A DNA stretch of 64,000 nucleotides. It comes from Thalassocella blandensis (GTDB taxonomy: Bacteria; Pseudomonadota; Gammaproteobacteria; Pseudomonadales; Cellvibrionaceae). Below the pieces are notes generated by a model, which ran no database searches, was not told the origin of the DNA, and saw nothing but the letters and a program-made list of their open reading frames with translations. Within the stretch, counting starts at the first letter, position 1. Each line of letters opens with the position of its first letter. This document shows positions 34,818 through 45,532 of the stretch, in pieces. Both the position numbers and the translations under genes were made by a program. The DNA lies in NCBI GenBank assembly GCA_902141825.1, contig CABFPG010000001.1:434001-498000 (forward strand), in the 5' to 3' direction.

Positions 34818-37800
34818 CTAAGCGGCGCTTTGCAGTTCAACAAATAAATCATTGGGCAGCGTTATGACCACCTCAAAAGGAAGAAAGCTACTATCACCAC
34901 CTTGCTGGGCTACCGAAATTTGAATATCGCCGTTTTGGTCATTTAAGAATTGTTTTACTGCATCCATTCCAACACCGCGCCCGGAAATCGTCGAAACAGA
35001 ATCTTTCGTGCTTACACCAGACTTGAATATCAACTGGGCAATATCCTGCATCGCCGGAGCTTCATCCTGCTGGAAGACCCCAAGAGTAACGCCTTTCTCC
35101 CGCAGCTTTTGCACATCCAGGCCCTTTCCATCGTCCTTCAGCAAAATAGTCAGTTGTCCTGATTGGGCATAGACACTCACATTAATAGTTCCTTTGGTTG
35201 GCTTGCCATTCGCTTTTCGCTCATCTGCACTTTCAATGCCGTGGTCCAGAGCGTTACGAAACAGGTGCGTAAACACGTTTTGAACAAGATGTGTTGCCGT
35301 GGGAAGCAGACGAATATTACTTTCCTCAAATATTACCGTAGGACAGGCTTTGTCGATCTCTTTTGCAATCGAGGGTAACGAATTGACAACATCTTCCAAC
35401 ACTGTAGAAAGCGGCTCAGATAAATCTTCCTCAATTGCAGCATTTATGCGCATCAGCTCCATCTGTAAGGTTGGATCTTGATATTGACGAACCAGCGAAG
35501 CCAGTGATGCCTGCACGAGTTTAATGGTGTCCTTATTCAGTAAAAATCCTTCATCGTCAAGATGAGTAAGTTTTTCTTCCCGTCCCAGCACCTGAAAAAA
35601 TACTTCACAATACTCTTCGAAAACACGCTTTACTTGCTCGACAATACCGACCACCGCTTTCAATTCGTGCTTTTCAGCACTGTCTCCCATCTCGGTAATC
35701 TGGCTCTCTGCAATATGCGCGATATCGCTGATATAGCTGAGCCCCATTGTTCGACTGTTTCCTTTTATTGTGTGCATATTCCTAAATAGTAAGGCCTTAT
35801 CCTGGTCAGAAAACTCAGAGGTCTGACTCAAACATTCAAAACTACTGCTTAGCAAAAGCTGTATGGATTGCTGAAAACTGTAGAACTTATTGCCTTTGAG
35901 TTTAATTAATTGACCGACCATACTGAGTTCACGTTGCTGACGCATCGCTTCAGCTTGCGCCTTTTTAAGGCGGGTAACATCCCTTACCGTTACCATAATT
36001 TTTAGCTCATTCTCATCGGAATCCAGAGGGCTCCAATCCAAAGCAAGATGTTTGAGATTGTCGTCGATGAGCACTTGATATTCCGCAGGCAGTAAGTGAG
36101 AGTTGAAAGAAAAATTGAGAGAGTCTTCTCCAATGATAGAAAAAATCGACGCTTTAATCTGGTCCAGCTTATCTTGAGACAATTGTGCATGCTGGAATAA
36201 AAATTCGAAAACATCACGACCCGCGATCGAACTACAGGCAAAAATTTCCTCCAGAAACTTAGAATACTCACCATGAATCGTGCCATCCTCTTCAATCGTA
36301 AATAGTCCTTGTCTCATATTGCTCAACATGGCTTCGATATCTTTATTTTTGCTTCGCAGCTCCGCTGTTCTTTCGGCCACTTTCATTTCAAGCAATCTGC
36401 TCTGCTCTTCAGCTTGTTTACGTTTTCTAATTTGACGGTAAAAAACCGACGCCAACAGCCCAATGGCAACCAGTGCATATAAGGTATAAGCCCACCAGGT
36501 AAGCCATGGCGGAGGTAAAATGGTAATGGAAATACGGCGAGGTATTTCATTCCACACACCTTCATTGTTCGCCGCTTTAACTTTGAACACGTAATTCCCG
36601 GCATCCAGGTTGGTATAAGTCACGTTTCGGCGACTCGCACCTACATAGTTCCAATCCCGCTCGAATCCTTCCATTTTATAAGCAAAGCGATTTTTTTGCG
36701 GGTTGCGAAAGCTCAATGCGGTAAACGAAAAAGAAAACACCGTTTGTTTATAATTCAGCGTAATATGATCGGTGAGCATAATAGACTGCTTTAACGGCGA
36801 TCCTTCCTCTGCAATTGGAACTGGCTTGTTAAATATTTGAAAATCCACGATGTCGACAGGCGGGATAGAATTACTGGCTTTTAATTCAGCCGGGTTAAAT
36901 ATCGTTATGCCATTTGTCCCACCGAAGACCATATCACCAGACTTTAATTTCAAAGAAGAACTGAAGTTAAATACATTCCCTTGTAAGCCATTATGTTCGG
37001 TATAAGTGACAAAGCTGCCACTTTCAGGGTTATACTTGGTCAGCCCCTTATCAGACCCCATCCATAAATTTCCAATGTTATCGGCTTCTACAGATTTAAC
37101 CACATCACTGGGTAAGCCATCCTGTTCTCGAAAATTTCTAAACGTCTCGGTTTCTCGGTCAAATAAATTTAAACCGCCTCCACGCGTGGCAATCCACAAA
37201 CGGTTTTGCCCATCTTCTGTAATATCAACCACCACATCAAAACTCAAACTGCGCGGATTTTTAGCATCGTGACGATAAAACTCAAAAATATTTTTTTCTC
37301 GGTTGAGCTTTCCAAGCCCTTGATTGGTGCCCGCCCAGATTTCCTTATTCTGAGTCTGAAATACCTTCCACACCACATAAAAACCGGCATCACCTTCGTA
37401 GGCTTGCTGATAGGTTTCAAACTTATCCGAGCCTTTTTTCAAAAAACCAACGCCACCGCCTATCGTGCCTGCCCATAAATTCTGGTCTTCATCCAATATC
37501 AGCGACCACACATTGTCATTCGCGAGTGAGTCAGGGTTGTCGGGTTCAAATTGAAAATGTCGAGCGCGCTGAGTTTTGGTATCGAACAGGTTAATTCCGC
37601 CATGCCAGGTCCCTAACCAGAATTTATCATTCCCAGCAGGCACAACCGTTAGCACTGCGGCAGAATTAATGCCTTCAGGATTCCCCGGGTCACTGGGAAA
37701 ATGAGAAAACGTGCCCGTATTTAAATCTATGCTGTTTAGGCCACCACCGTCGGTTCCCAGCCAAAGGACATTTTCAGGAGACTCTTTAACAGACAGTACA

Positions 37801-38954
37801 GAGGCATTGTTCAAACTGTTTATATCACCGGGATCATGCCTGTAAGTTTTAAACATCATATTGGATGTGTCTAAAAATCCCACCCCAGATGGGAAATAAC
37901 CAATCCACAAATCGTTGTTGTTATCAAATAAAATGCTGTGAACGTTGTTGGCCTGCATGCTGTGGCGCTTATAGGCATTATGTGAGTAGTATTTAAATTG
38001 CTGTGTGTCCCGATTGAAATAATGCAGACCGCCTTCCGTCGCAACCCATAGATGCCCAAACTTGTCTTCAATAATCTGGGTGACCATGTTGTTACGTAAT
38101 TTTCCTGGCCCATTTTCCTCGGCAACAAAATAGCTAAATTTCCCGGTTTTCGGGTCGTAACGGTTTAAGCCGGCGCCGTCTGTACCAAGCCAGATATACC
38201 CACTACGATCTTCAAAAATGCAATTTAAACTTCCGTAGTTTAAGCCTGTGCCATCGTGCACACTAAATGGAAACCGTGTTATCTTTCCGGTTTCGCTATC
38301 AAGAATATTCAATCCACTTTTGTAGTTGCCAATCCAGATTGTGACACCGTCTCCACTGACGTACACCCTTCGTAACTCGTCATGAGACAGGCTGTTACTA
38401 TCGTTTTCATTGTGACGAAAGATTGTGAACTGGGTTCGAGTTTGATCCAGTTTCGCCAGTCCATCAGTCGTCGCAATCCATAAATTTCCGGCGGCGTCTT
38501 CTGCTATGCTGCGAGTCGCATTCACCGGCAAAGAATTGGGGTTGGCGTCATCCTGCAGATAACGTGTAAAGGTTTCTGTATCGCGATGAAACAAACTGAG
38601 CCCGACATCGGTGGCAACCCAGATTTGTCCCTGCTTATCTTCCAGCAGGTCCCAGACGATATTACTGCTTAAACTGTTGGCATCATCCAGCTTATTTCGA
38701 AACGTGGTGTAATTGTAACCATCAAACCGAACAAGTCCCTCGCTACCACCAAACCACATATAGCCGTACTGGTCCTGCAAGATGGCTTCGATGGTTCCAA
38801 CAGAAACCCCCTCATCATTTAAGTGAGAGAAGAAAAGCTCATCTAATGGTTCTTCAGCCGCACTTGGTTCAGCAAGTATTACAGTTAAATATAACGAAAA
38901 AGACAGTAATCCTTTAAAAACACGTGAAACTAGCAATAAGAAATGCAGATACAT
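34818..38954 (-). CDS. Giant Reg_prop sensor with Hpt and CheA-like HATPase domains
   Basis: 1378 residues. A signal or anchor sequence (about 1-33) is followed by two seven-bladed regulator propellers (many repeats such as WIATTDGLAKLDQ and LWVATEGGLHYF, about 40-690), a Y_Y_Y domain (about 720-785) and one TM (about 795-815). The cytosolic part has a short coiled coil, a PAS-like region (about 845-960), an Hpt domain with HTIKGNSRTMG, and a CheA-like HATPase (FRNALDHGIES, DDGKGL, GRGVGMDAV). There is no DHp dimerisation/phospho-acceptor domain, no receiver and no CheW-like domain. It probably senses an extracellular glycan or other ligand and phosphorylates its own Hpt for transfer to a separate receiver. 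Confidence 0.88.
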   Translation of the reverse strand: MYLHFLLLVSRVFKGLLSFSLYLTVILAEPSAAEEPLDELFFSHLNDEGVSVGTIEAILQDQYGYMWFGGSEGLVRFDGYNYTTFRNKLDDANSLSSNIVWDLLEDKQGQIWVATDVGLSLFHRDTETFTRYLQDDANPNSLPVNATRSIAEDAAGNLWIATTDGLAKLDQTRTQFTIFRHNENDSNSLSHDELRRVYVSGDGVTIWIGNYKSGLNILDSETGKITRFPFSVHDGTGLNYGSLNCIFEDRSGYIWLGTDGAGLNRYDPKTGKFSYFVAEENGPGKLRNNMVTQIIEDKFGHLWVATEGGLHYFNRDTQQFKYYSHNAYKRHSMQANNVHSILFDNNNDLWIGYFPSGVGFLDTSNMMFKTYRHDPGDINSLNNASVLSVKESPENVLWLGTDGGGLNSIDLNTGTFSHFPSDPGNPEGINSAAVLTVVPAGNDKFWLGTWHGGINLFDTKTQRARHFQFEPDNPDSLANDNVWSLILDEDQNLWAGTIGGGVGFLKKGSDKFETYQQAYEGDAGFYVVWKVFQTQNKEIWAGTNQGLGKLNREKNIFEFYRHDAKNPRSLSFDVVVDITEDGQNRLWIATRGGGLNLFDRETETFRNFREQDGLPSDVVKSVEADNIGNLWMGSDKGLTKYNPESGSFVTYTEHNGLQGNVFNFSSSLKLKSGDMVFGGTNGITIFNPAELKASNSIPPVDIVDFQIFNKPVPIAEEGSPLKQSIMLTDHITLNYKQTVFSFSFTALSFRNPQKNRFAYKMEGFERDWNYVGASRRNVTYTNLDAGNYVFKVKAANNEGVWNEIPRRISITILPPPWLTWWAYTLYALVAIGLLASVFYRQIRKRKQAEEQSRLLEMKVAERTAELRSKNKDIEAMLSNMRQGLFTIEEDGTIHGEYSKFLEEIFACSSIAGRDVFEFLFQHAQLSQDKLDQIKASIFSIIGEDSLNFSFNSHLLPAEYQVLIDDNLKHLALDWSPLDSDENELKIMVTVRDVTRLKKAQAEAMRQQRELSMVGQLIKLKGNKFYSFQQSIQLLLSSSFECLSQTSEFSDQDKALLFRNMHTIKGNSRTMGLSYISDIAHIAESQITEMGDSAEKHELKAVVGIVEQVKRVFEEYCEVFFQVLGREEKLTHLDDEGFLLNKDTIKLVQASLASLVRQYQDPTLQMELMRINAAIEEDLSEPLSTVLEDVVNSLPSIAKEIDKACPTVIFEESNIRLLPTATHLVQNVFTHLFRNALDHGIESADERKANGKPTKGTINVSVYAQSGQLTILLKDDGKGLDVQKLREKGVTLGVFQQDEAPAMQDIAQLIFKSGVSTKDSVSTISGRGVGMDAVKQFLNDQNGDIQISVAQQGGDSSFLPFEVVITLPNDLFVELQSAA

Positions 38955-39088
38955 TGTGATCTCGATTAAATCCCAAACGAAATTGTCATTCTATTTCTTT
39001 TTTATCGGGAGGTGCCTAAGGAGTATAGTTCAATTTCATGCCAATTCTATGCTTGGTACGAAACTTGAAACTTTGCTCACAAGCAGCA

Positions 39089-40207
39089 TCAATCGGGGAT
39101 TATACGGATCACTTGTCTTTTGGCTCCCCAGCTGCCCGGTGCATTTTCGAAAATGCCTGCAATTCTTGCGTGACAATGGGAGCAGTGTGCTTGAAAAGAA
39201 TATTGGTCAACCAAAACATTCCACTCGCCAAGGGAATACCAGTCGCGCTCTATTAATAACTTGTCGCACGAAGGGCAGTAAGTACTACCTCCAACACTGT
39301 CGTGCACGTTGCCCGTATAGACAAAACGTAGACCAGTCTGCATTGCGATTTTACGCGCCCGCATCAGGGTGACTGCGGGAGTTCTATGAATATCCCGCAT
39401 TTTCCAATCTGGGTGAAAGGCAGTGAAATGTATGGGCGTATCTGGGCCCAAGTGGGAATATACCCATTCACTCAGCGCATGTAATTCTGTATCACTATCA
39501 TTCTCCCCAGAAATAAGTAAGGTAGTAATTTCAAACCAAACGGCAGTTTCATGCTTCAAATACAATAAAGTATCCAAGACATGTTGCAGGTGGCCACCAC
39601 AGATTTTCCAATAAAAATCCTGATTAAACGATTTAAGGTCAATATTGGCGGCATCCATATGACGAAAAAATACTTCTCTTGGCTTCTCTTCTATATAACC
39701 TGCACTTACAGCGACTGACTTCAAACCCATTTCATGGCACGCGACCGCAGTATCTATTGCGTACTCTAGAAATATCACGGGGTCATTGTAGGTAAAAGCT
39801 ATCGACCGACATTGCAAACGTTTTGCTGTATCGGCCAGTTGTCGCGGCATCGCTTTTGACGAGAGCACATCCATTTGCCTGGATTTACTCATATCCCAAT
39901 TTTGACAAAATTTACACGCCAAATTACAACCTGCCGTCCCAAATGAAAGTACAGGTGTACCTGGCAGAAAATGGTTGAGCGGCTTTTTCTCGATGGGATC
40001 AACACAAAAACCGCTCGACTTGCCGTAGCTGTACAACAGAATCTGATTATCTTCACGCCCGCGAACAAAACACAGCCCTCGCTGCCCTTCATGCAATTTA
40101 CAGGCGCGAGGGCAAACATCACATTGCACTCGGCCATCCGGAAGCTGATGCCAGTACTCGGTTTTACGGGTGAATGATGATTCATCGACTTGTTCAGACC
40201 ATTCCAT
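39089..40207 (-). CDS. amrS: AmmeMemoRadiSam system radical SAM enzyme
   Basis: 372 residues. The radical SAM cluster motif CxxxCxxC is in TAGCNLACKFCQNWDMSK (about 94-101). An N-terminal Cys motif, CDVCPRACKLHEGQRG (about 29-44), and two C-terminal CxxC pairs (YCPSCDK, HCSHCHAR) suggest further metal sites. The protein is the AmrS type (related to PflA-like activases), which co-occurs with Memo and AMMECR1 proteins. The reaction is not known. Its partners amrB and amrA are 5.3 kb away on the other strand, beyond two signalling genes. Confidence 0.92.
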   Translation of the reverse strand: MEWSEQVDESSFTRKTEYWHQLPDGRVQCDVCPRACKLHEGQRGLCFVRGREDNQILLYSYGKSSGFCVDPIEKKPLNHFLPGTPVLSFGTAGCNLACKFCQNWDMSKSRQMDVLSSKAMPRQLADTAKRLQCRSIAFTYNDPVIFLEYAIDTAVACHEMGLKSVAVSAGYIEEKPREVFFRHMDAANIDLKSFNQDFYWKICGGHLQHVLDTLLYLKHETAVWFEITTLLISGENDSDTELHALSEWVYSHLGPDTPIHFTAFHPDWKMRDIHRTPAVTLMRARKIAMQTGLRFVYTGNVHDSVGGSTYCPSCDKLLIERDWYSLGEWNVLVDQYSFQAHCSHCHARIAGIFENAPGSWGAKRQVIRIIPD

Positions 40208-40951
40208 GAAAAACCCCCGGCAAATTTATGGTCTTGGAGATTTCTGGGCTTGCATAGGTATGAGCAGAATAAATACGCTATGACTTTCGACCTCAGGCTG
40301 CCATAAAAATTGTCTGAGATTAAAAAGTTTCACGACATTTTCAAAGGTAATATCTGAATGTCTCATTTCGTGTCTCATTTGGAGTCAATGCCTTTTCCTT
40401 CAATCTGCCGCATTCATTCCATCGCGCTCTTATTGGGAATTACACCAGAGATTTAAGCTTCTATGTAAAAAGTACAAGAGCTTGTAAAAGCGGGAACAAA
40501 ATGTATATTTATTTACAAAAAGCACCTCGATCTCCGTTGCTCAAGGCATCCTGCTTTCCATACTGTTTGGTTTACTCAAACAAAATTTAAAGGTACTACC
40601 TACATTGTCAGCACCATGACTAAGACTTGTAAAATTACCGTACAAAAATAAATCATTCCGGAAGTTTAAAACAGCTTGCATGTAATGAAATTGAATTTTG
40701 CAAAAGAATAGCTTGAACACGTCATCCACCAAAAACATTAGCCCTGTACATGTCCGCCAGAAAATGTAACCCCTCCATCACCCAGCAACAAGGATTCTCT
40801 TCAGTCAAGCAAGCAGATTTTGTTGGCATGATCCTTGAAACGTTTATATAACCGCATTGACAAAACTGAAGAACAAGACAGGTCAATCGCCGGGGTATGT
40901 TATATTTGCAGGTCAACTAAGATCATTGGAAAAATAAAAAGGTTTTATAAG
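40208..40951. other. Divergent intergenic region, amrS and the CheB/CheR hybrid
   Basis: No supported gene. Short open frames on the minus strand (near 40541 and 40722) lack family features. Promoters for amrS and the hybrid kinase should lie here. I chose a GTG at 40952 for the hybrid, so the 39-codon upstream extension of its frame is counted as non-coding. Confidence 0.4.
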
Positions 40952-43900
40952 GTGTCAACACAAGATCAGGATTCTTACTTTTGGGTCGGAATCGGCGCAT
41001 CCGCCGGTGGATTGGAAGCAATTCAAATGTTTTGCAAAGAGCTCCCGCAGAACGCCAACATGGTGTACATCATTTGCCAGCATTTGTCTCCAAAGCACAA
41101 AAGCATGCTGACCGAGTTGATACAACGAAATATCAGTTTGAAAGTTGAAACACTGGAAGGAAAAGTCAAAGCAAAACCCAACGTGGTTTATATTACACCA
41201 CCCCAAAAAGACGTATACATTGAAGGCGATGAAATCTGTCTGGTAGATGCGGAATCAGAAAACATCCCTAAGCCATCCATTAATAAACTACTCGTATCCT
41301 TAGCAGAAGAAAAAAAGGACCACGCCATCGGAATAATCTTATCCGGGACAGGCTCAGATGGTGCTCATGGCATCAAGTCCATTAAAGCATGTGGCGGACT
41401 CACTATTGCCCAGGAAGCGCACAGCGCAAAATATGAAGGTATGCCAAATGCGGCCATCGATACGGATTGTGTCGACCTTGTGCTCCCACCAGAGCAAATT
41501 GGCAAACATCTCGCGAAACTTGCAACAGAACTGCCTCGTGAGGCACTGCTCTCGCTGGAAAAAGCTGAAGTAAAAGACAGCTTTACCGAGCTAATGTCTG
41601 AAATAAGAAAAAATTGCGGGGTGTCTTTCAAGCAATATAAAAAGGCCACATTGCAGCGCAGAATTGAACGGCGCATGCTGGCTCGCGGCATCACCAACTT
41701 TGAAGAATATGTAAAATTTGCCAAATCCAGTAAAGAGGAAATACATCTTCTGTACAAGGATATATTAATTTCCGTCACCAACTTTTTCCGGGACGAAAAA
41801 GCATTCAAAGAGCTGGAAAATGTTATTCACAACATCTTGGATACCAAAGACGATCAAGTAAACTTTCGTTTCTGGAGCGTCGGCTGCGCGACAGGGGAAG
41901 AAGCATTCAGTCTCGCAATTTCACTCGCTGAAGTGGTGGGTGGCCCAGACCAATTGCAAGAAAAGAACATTCAAATATTCGCAACCGATGTTGATACCTC
42001 CGCGCTTACCGTTGCCCGCAAAGGTGTATATACCGAAGCCAGCATGGCGAATATTCCTCAAGACATAATTAAAAAATACTTTGTAAAACGCAAAGACACA
42101 TATGAAATCATTAAACCGCTAAAAGATATCGTACTATTTGCCAGCCATAACGTTATAGAAGATCCTCCTTTTCTGCGTATTGATTTAATCACCTGCCGAA
42201 ATCTGTTGATCTATTTTGAACCAGAGTTACAGCGAAAAATTTACAATATTTTTCACTATTCCCTGCGTTTTAAAGGGTATCTATTCCTTGGCAAATCAGA
42301 ATCGACCACTCAGGTAAGCCAGTTATTCAGACCTATTCACCAGAAGTCCAAAATTTTCCAAAAGCGTGCGGTAACACAAGAGGCGAATCGTCAGTTTAAT
42401 TTTGCCAATAAAATCAGAAGCATCGAAGCGCCCACATCAGAAGTTGAGGATACAACCTCCACTATCCCTCAACTGTATCAGGCCTTGATTGAACAACTGG
42501 GGCGAGCTTCTGTCGTTATTAATGATAATTTTGATATTGAACATGTTTACGGTGATATCAATCCCTTCATCAGTCTCGCCAGCGGCAAACCAGTGCTAAA
42601 TATGGCAGAGATCGTCAATAATGCACACAAACATGAATTACGCGCGCTGGTATTCAAAGCACTTCGCACGAAGCTTGCGGTAGAAGGTCAGGCCAGGAAA
42701 ATTAAAATTGATGGCAAACTGTTTAAAAGCCGACTAAAAATCTATCCTTTACAGGTCGAGGACCATAACGACAGGATTCTGTTAGTCACATTTGAAACGC
42801 TGAACGAGCTGAAACATGGTGAAGATCTCGATAGCCTCGAGAACTCAAGTGATAAAGTAAAAGAGCTGGAAGACGAGCTTGCAACCGCCAGAGAACACCT
42901 GCAAACCGTCATTGAAGAGTTGGAAACTTCAAATGAAGAACTTCAGTCCATGAATGAAGAACTTCAATCATCAAACGAAGAGCTGCAATCTTCCAATGAG
43001 GAACTAGAAACCACCAACGAAGAACTTCAATCTGCCAATGAAGAACTCGTCACAATTAATGATGAATTGAATGCAAAGACTGTTGCTTTAGAACAAGCCT
43101 CCAACCAGCTGAATAATGTGAAAGAGTCTCTAGCGTTTCCACTTATTGTGATTAATGAAAAAAGTCGGATTGTTGAGGCAAACCATCACGCGATTAAATT
43201 TTTTGGCATTCATGGTGAGGATATTAATTTATTTAAAATACTCCCGGAAGAGTTTGGCATTACAAATATTCGCGACATTATCGACGATGTTTGTCTTAAG
43301 GGAAACAGCCGGAAACTTCAGTTAGAAAAGTATCAACGTTACTACTGGCTACATGTTACTCCTTATTTTTCCCAGAACGAAGAATTGTCTGGAGCAATCC
43401 TGAGCTTTATTGAGAACACTGATTTCATCAAACAAAATCAGGAATTGATCCGCAGCCGTCAAAAAGCACAGTCGGCAAACCTGGCCAAAAGTGAATTCCT
43501 GGCGAACATCAGCCATGAAATCCGTACGCCCTTAAACACCATCTACGGTGTTACAGAAATTTTCGAAAGAAATGTTGATGAAGCCAAGAAAGAACAACTA
43601 TTCTCGGTGCTGCGTAATGCCGCAGAAAACCTCAAAGAACTTTTGGATGATCTGCTTGACTTTGCCAAACTGGAAGCCGGCCAACTCAAACTGGAATACG
43701 ATGCTTATTCAATTCGAAACCTGCTTAATCGTCTTGTCAAAGTCTTTTCCTTAAGCGCTGCAGAAAAAGAATTAACATTGGAATCCAATATAGATGACGC
43801 ACTCCCTGAAGAATTGATCGGCGATGCGCTACGTATCAAACAGGTATTGTCAAATCTGATTTCAAACGCTATCAAGTTTACCCAGGAAGGAAAAATTGAG

Positions 43901-44680
43901 ATTTCCGTAAAAGGGTTTCATCAGGACAATGGGTTTTCCATCCAGTTTAGAGTTCAAGATAGTGGCGTTGGTATGGACAGATACGAACTGGCAAAAATAT
44001 TTGAAAAGTTCACTCAGGCCAATACGTCTATATCTCGCCGTTACGGCGGTACAGGCCTTGGATTGTCCATCGTCAAAGAACTGGTTGACCTCATGAACGG
44101 GAAGGTGGAAGTCGAAAGCGAGAAAGATAAAGGCACTGCATTTATCATTACAATCCCTGCTGAATTCAAAAGCATTGACGATGCCGGCGCAAGACGTGCG
44201 GCAAAAGATCTTGAACGAAGTGACGGTTCCATTCGCATTGACAATCACGGATTTAAACAAACCATTCAAAGAAAACAGGAAGAAGAAACTACAAAAATTG
44301 ATCCAGCACAGTATTCCAAATTTGAACTTCTGCTGGTAGAAGACAATGATTCCAACATTGTTATTTTCTCCTCCTATCTGGACGAGCTGGGCTGCACCTA
44401 TGACGTTGCCCGAAATGGCCCTGAAGCGATAGATCTGGTTACACAAAAAAGCTATGACCTGATATTCATGGACATTCAAATGGACAATATGAATGGGTTT
44501 GAGCTTTTTGACTATTTAAAACAAAAGTCCATTCTAAACGGGGCCAAAGTTATAGCACAGACTGCAAATGTGCATCGAGATATTGTCGAAAAGTGTGAAA
44601 AAATGGGGATGGACGGTTTCTTATCCAAGCCCATCGAGTTCAAGAAGTTAGAGGATATTATGCAGAGTAATTTAATATGA
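40952..44680 (+). CDS. CheB-CheR-PAS-histidine kinase-receiver hybrid
   Basis: 1242 residues from a GTG preceded by AAAAGG; the frame opens at 40835, but the homologous region begins at FWVGIGASAGG. In order: CheB methylesterase (about 8-190; Ser in GASAGG, His in CQHLSP, Asp in SGTGSDGA), CheR methyltransferase (about 215-480; SVTNFFRDEKAF, GCATGEEAFS), a long coiled coil of about ten EELQSxNEEL repeats (about 645-715), PAS (about 725-845), HisKA (SHEIRTPLNTIYGV), HATPase (GTGLGLSIVK) and a C-terminal receiver (LIFMDIQMDN). All catalytic residues look intact. No MCP gene lies nearby, so its methylation target is unknown. Confidence 0.92.
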   Translation: MSTQDQDSYFWVGIGASAGGLEAIQMFCKELPQNANMVYIICQHLSPKHKSMLTELIQRNISLKVETLEGKVKAKPNVVYITPPQKDVYIEGDEICLVDAESENIPKPSINKLLVSLAEEKKDHAIGIILSGTGSDGAHGIKSIKACGGLTIAQEAHSAKYEGMPNAAIDTDCVDLVLPPEQIGKHLAKLATELPREALLSLEKAEVKDSFTELMSEIRKNCGVSFKQYKKATLQRRIERRMLARGITNFEEYVKFAKSSKEEIHLLYKDILISVTNFFRDEKAFKELENVIHNILDTKDDQVNFRFWSVGCATGEEAFSLAISLAEVVGGPDQLQEKNIQIFATDVDTSALTVARKGVYTEASMANIPQDIIKKYFVKRKDTYEIIKPLKDIVLFASHNVIEDPPFLRIDLITCRNLLIYFEPELQRKIYNIFHYSLRFKGYLFLGKSESTTQVSQLFRPIHQKSKIFQKRAVTQEANRQFNFANKIRSIEAPTSEVEDTTSTIPQLYQALIEQLGRASVVINDNFDIEHVYGDINPFISLASGKPVLNMAEIVNNAHKHELRALVFKALRTKLAVEGQARKIKIDGKLFKSRLKIYPLQVEDHNDRILLVTFETLNELKHGEDLDSLENSSDKVKELEDELATAREHLQTVIEELETSNEELQSMNEELQSSNEELQSSNEELETTNEELQSANEELVTINDELNAKTVALEQASNQLNNVKESLAFPLIVINEKSRIVEANHHAIKFFGIHGEDINLFKILPEEFGITNIRDIIDDVCLKGNSRKLQLEKYQRYYWLHVTPYFSQNEELSGAILSFIENTDFIKQNQELIRSRQKAQSANLAKSEFLANISHEIRTPLNTIYGVTEIFERNVDEAKKEQLFSVLRNAAENLKELLDDLLDFAKLEAGQLKLEYDAYSIRNLLNRLVKVFSLSAAEKELTLESNIDDALPEELIGDALRIKQVLSNLISNAIKFTQEGKIEISVKGFHQDNGFSIQFRVQDSGVGMDRYELAKIFEKFTQANTSISRRYGGTGLGLSIVKELVDLMNGKVEVESEKDKGTAFIITIPAEFKSIDDAGARRAAKDLERSDGSIRIDNHGFKQTIQRKQEEETTKIDPAQYSKFELLLVEDNDSNIVIFSSYLDELGCTYDVARNGPEAIDLVTQKSYDLIFMDIQMDNMNGFELFDYLKQKSILNGAKVIAQTANVHRDIVEKCEKMGMDGFLSKPIEFKKLEDIMQSNLI

Positions 44681-45417
44681 CAAAAGAAATTACGGCTCAA
44701 CCTTGTCCGAAGAAGAATACGATAGATTTAACTTATCCTCCATTTCAACCAGTCTTTTGTATTGGTGCTTCTGCCGGCGGCGTTAAAGCACTTCAATCGA
44801 TTGCTGAAAGTCTCCCGGAAAACTTTTCTTGCCCGGTGTTTTTTCTTTTACACCGAAAGCGCGAAAACGGTACTCATATACATTTACTCAACTCCATCAT
44901 TGAAGCCAAATCACATTTAGTTGTGGAAACACCGCAAAATGGTGATATTGTGCAAGGGGGACACATCTACCTCCCACCTAAAGATCGTCATATACTGGTT
45001 GATGATAATCAGATCATATTTTCTGAGCATCCTGCAGATACCCATTGGCGTCCATCTATCAATGTGCTGTTTAAATCCATCGCCAGAGAATATACAGAGC
45101 GTGCTGTTTCCATCCTGTTAACCGGGAAACTGGATGATGGGGTGGACGGTTTAATTGAAACCACTTTGCACGGAGGTATTACCGTAGCTCAATCACCAGA
45201 AGACGCTTATGAACCGATGATGCCGCTCAATGCGCTATTGAAAGATCATCCTCACTATGTGCTGCCGCTACATGATATTCCAGCTTTAATGTGTGAACTT
45301 GCACAAATACATCATTTCCCCAATCAGAAAAATGTTATAAAAGACGCTGCGTTAGCGGCGAGAACGAAGCACCAAAACCCAAATATAAAGCAACCGAGCA
45401 CGCAAGTTAACTATTAA
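44677..45417 (+). CDS. Stand-alone CheB-type methylesterase domain protein
   Basis: 246 residues, overlapping the hybrid gene by 4 bp (ATGA). It lacks the receiver domain that controls ordinary CheB. The catalytic triad is present: Ser in FCIGASAGGVKAL (about 30), His in FFLLHRKR (about 56), Asp in LTGKLDDGVDG (about 153). As a second esterase next to the hybrid with its own CheB, it might act on the same, unknown target. AmrB follows after 115 bp on the same strand. Confidence 0.88.
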   Translation: MTKEITAQPCPKKNTIDLTYPPFQPVFCIGASAGGVKALQSIAESLPENFSCPVFFLLHRKRENGTHIHLLNSIIEAKSHLVVETPQNGDIVQGGHIYLPPKDRHILVDDNQIIFSEHPADTHWRPSINVLFKSIAREYTERAVSILLTGKLDDGVDGLIETTLHGGITVAQSPEDAYEPMMPLNALLKDHPHYVLPLHDIPALMCELAQIHHFPNQKNVIKDAALAARTKHQNPNIKQPSTQVNY

Positions 45418-45532
45418 AAATTCCGCCAGTTATATTCAAATAATGTAACAAAAAACTAACTTTAAGGGATAACTCTTACCATTTTCGGATCTAAACAGTG
45501 TTTCTGTCCGCATATTTTCACGCGAGGTAGAC

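Noticed and set aside
38956-39372. 138-codon plus-strand frame overlapping the end of amrS
   Set aside because: It overlaps the amrS C-terminus in antisense and has no recognisable features.
40835-40951. 39-residue N-terminal extension of the CheB-CheR hybrid
   Set aside because: CheB homology starts just after the GTG at 40952, which has a ribosome site; the extension looks non-coding.
43862-44479. 205-codon minus-strand frame inside the hybrid kinase gene
   Set aside because: It is antisense to intact HATPase and receiver domains and shows no protein family pattern.
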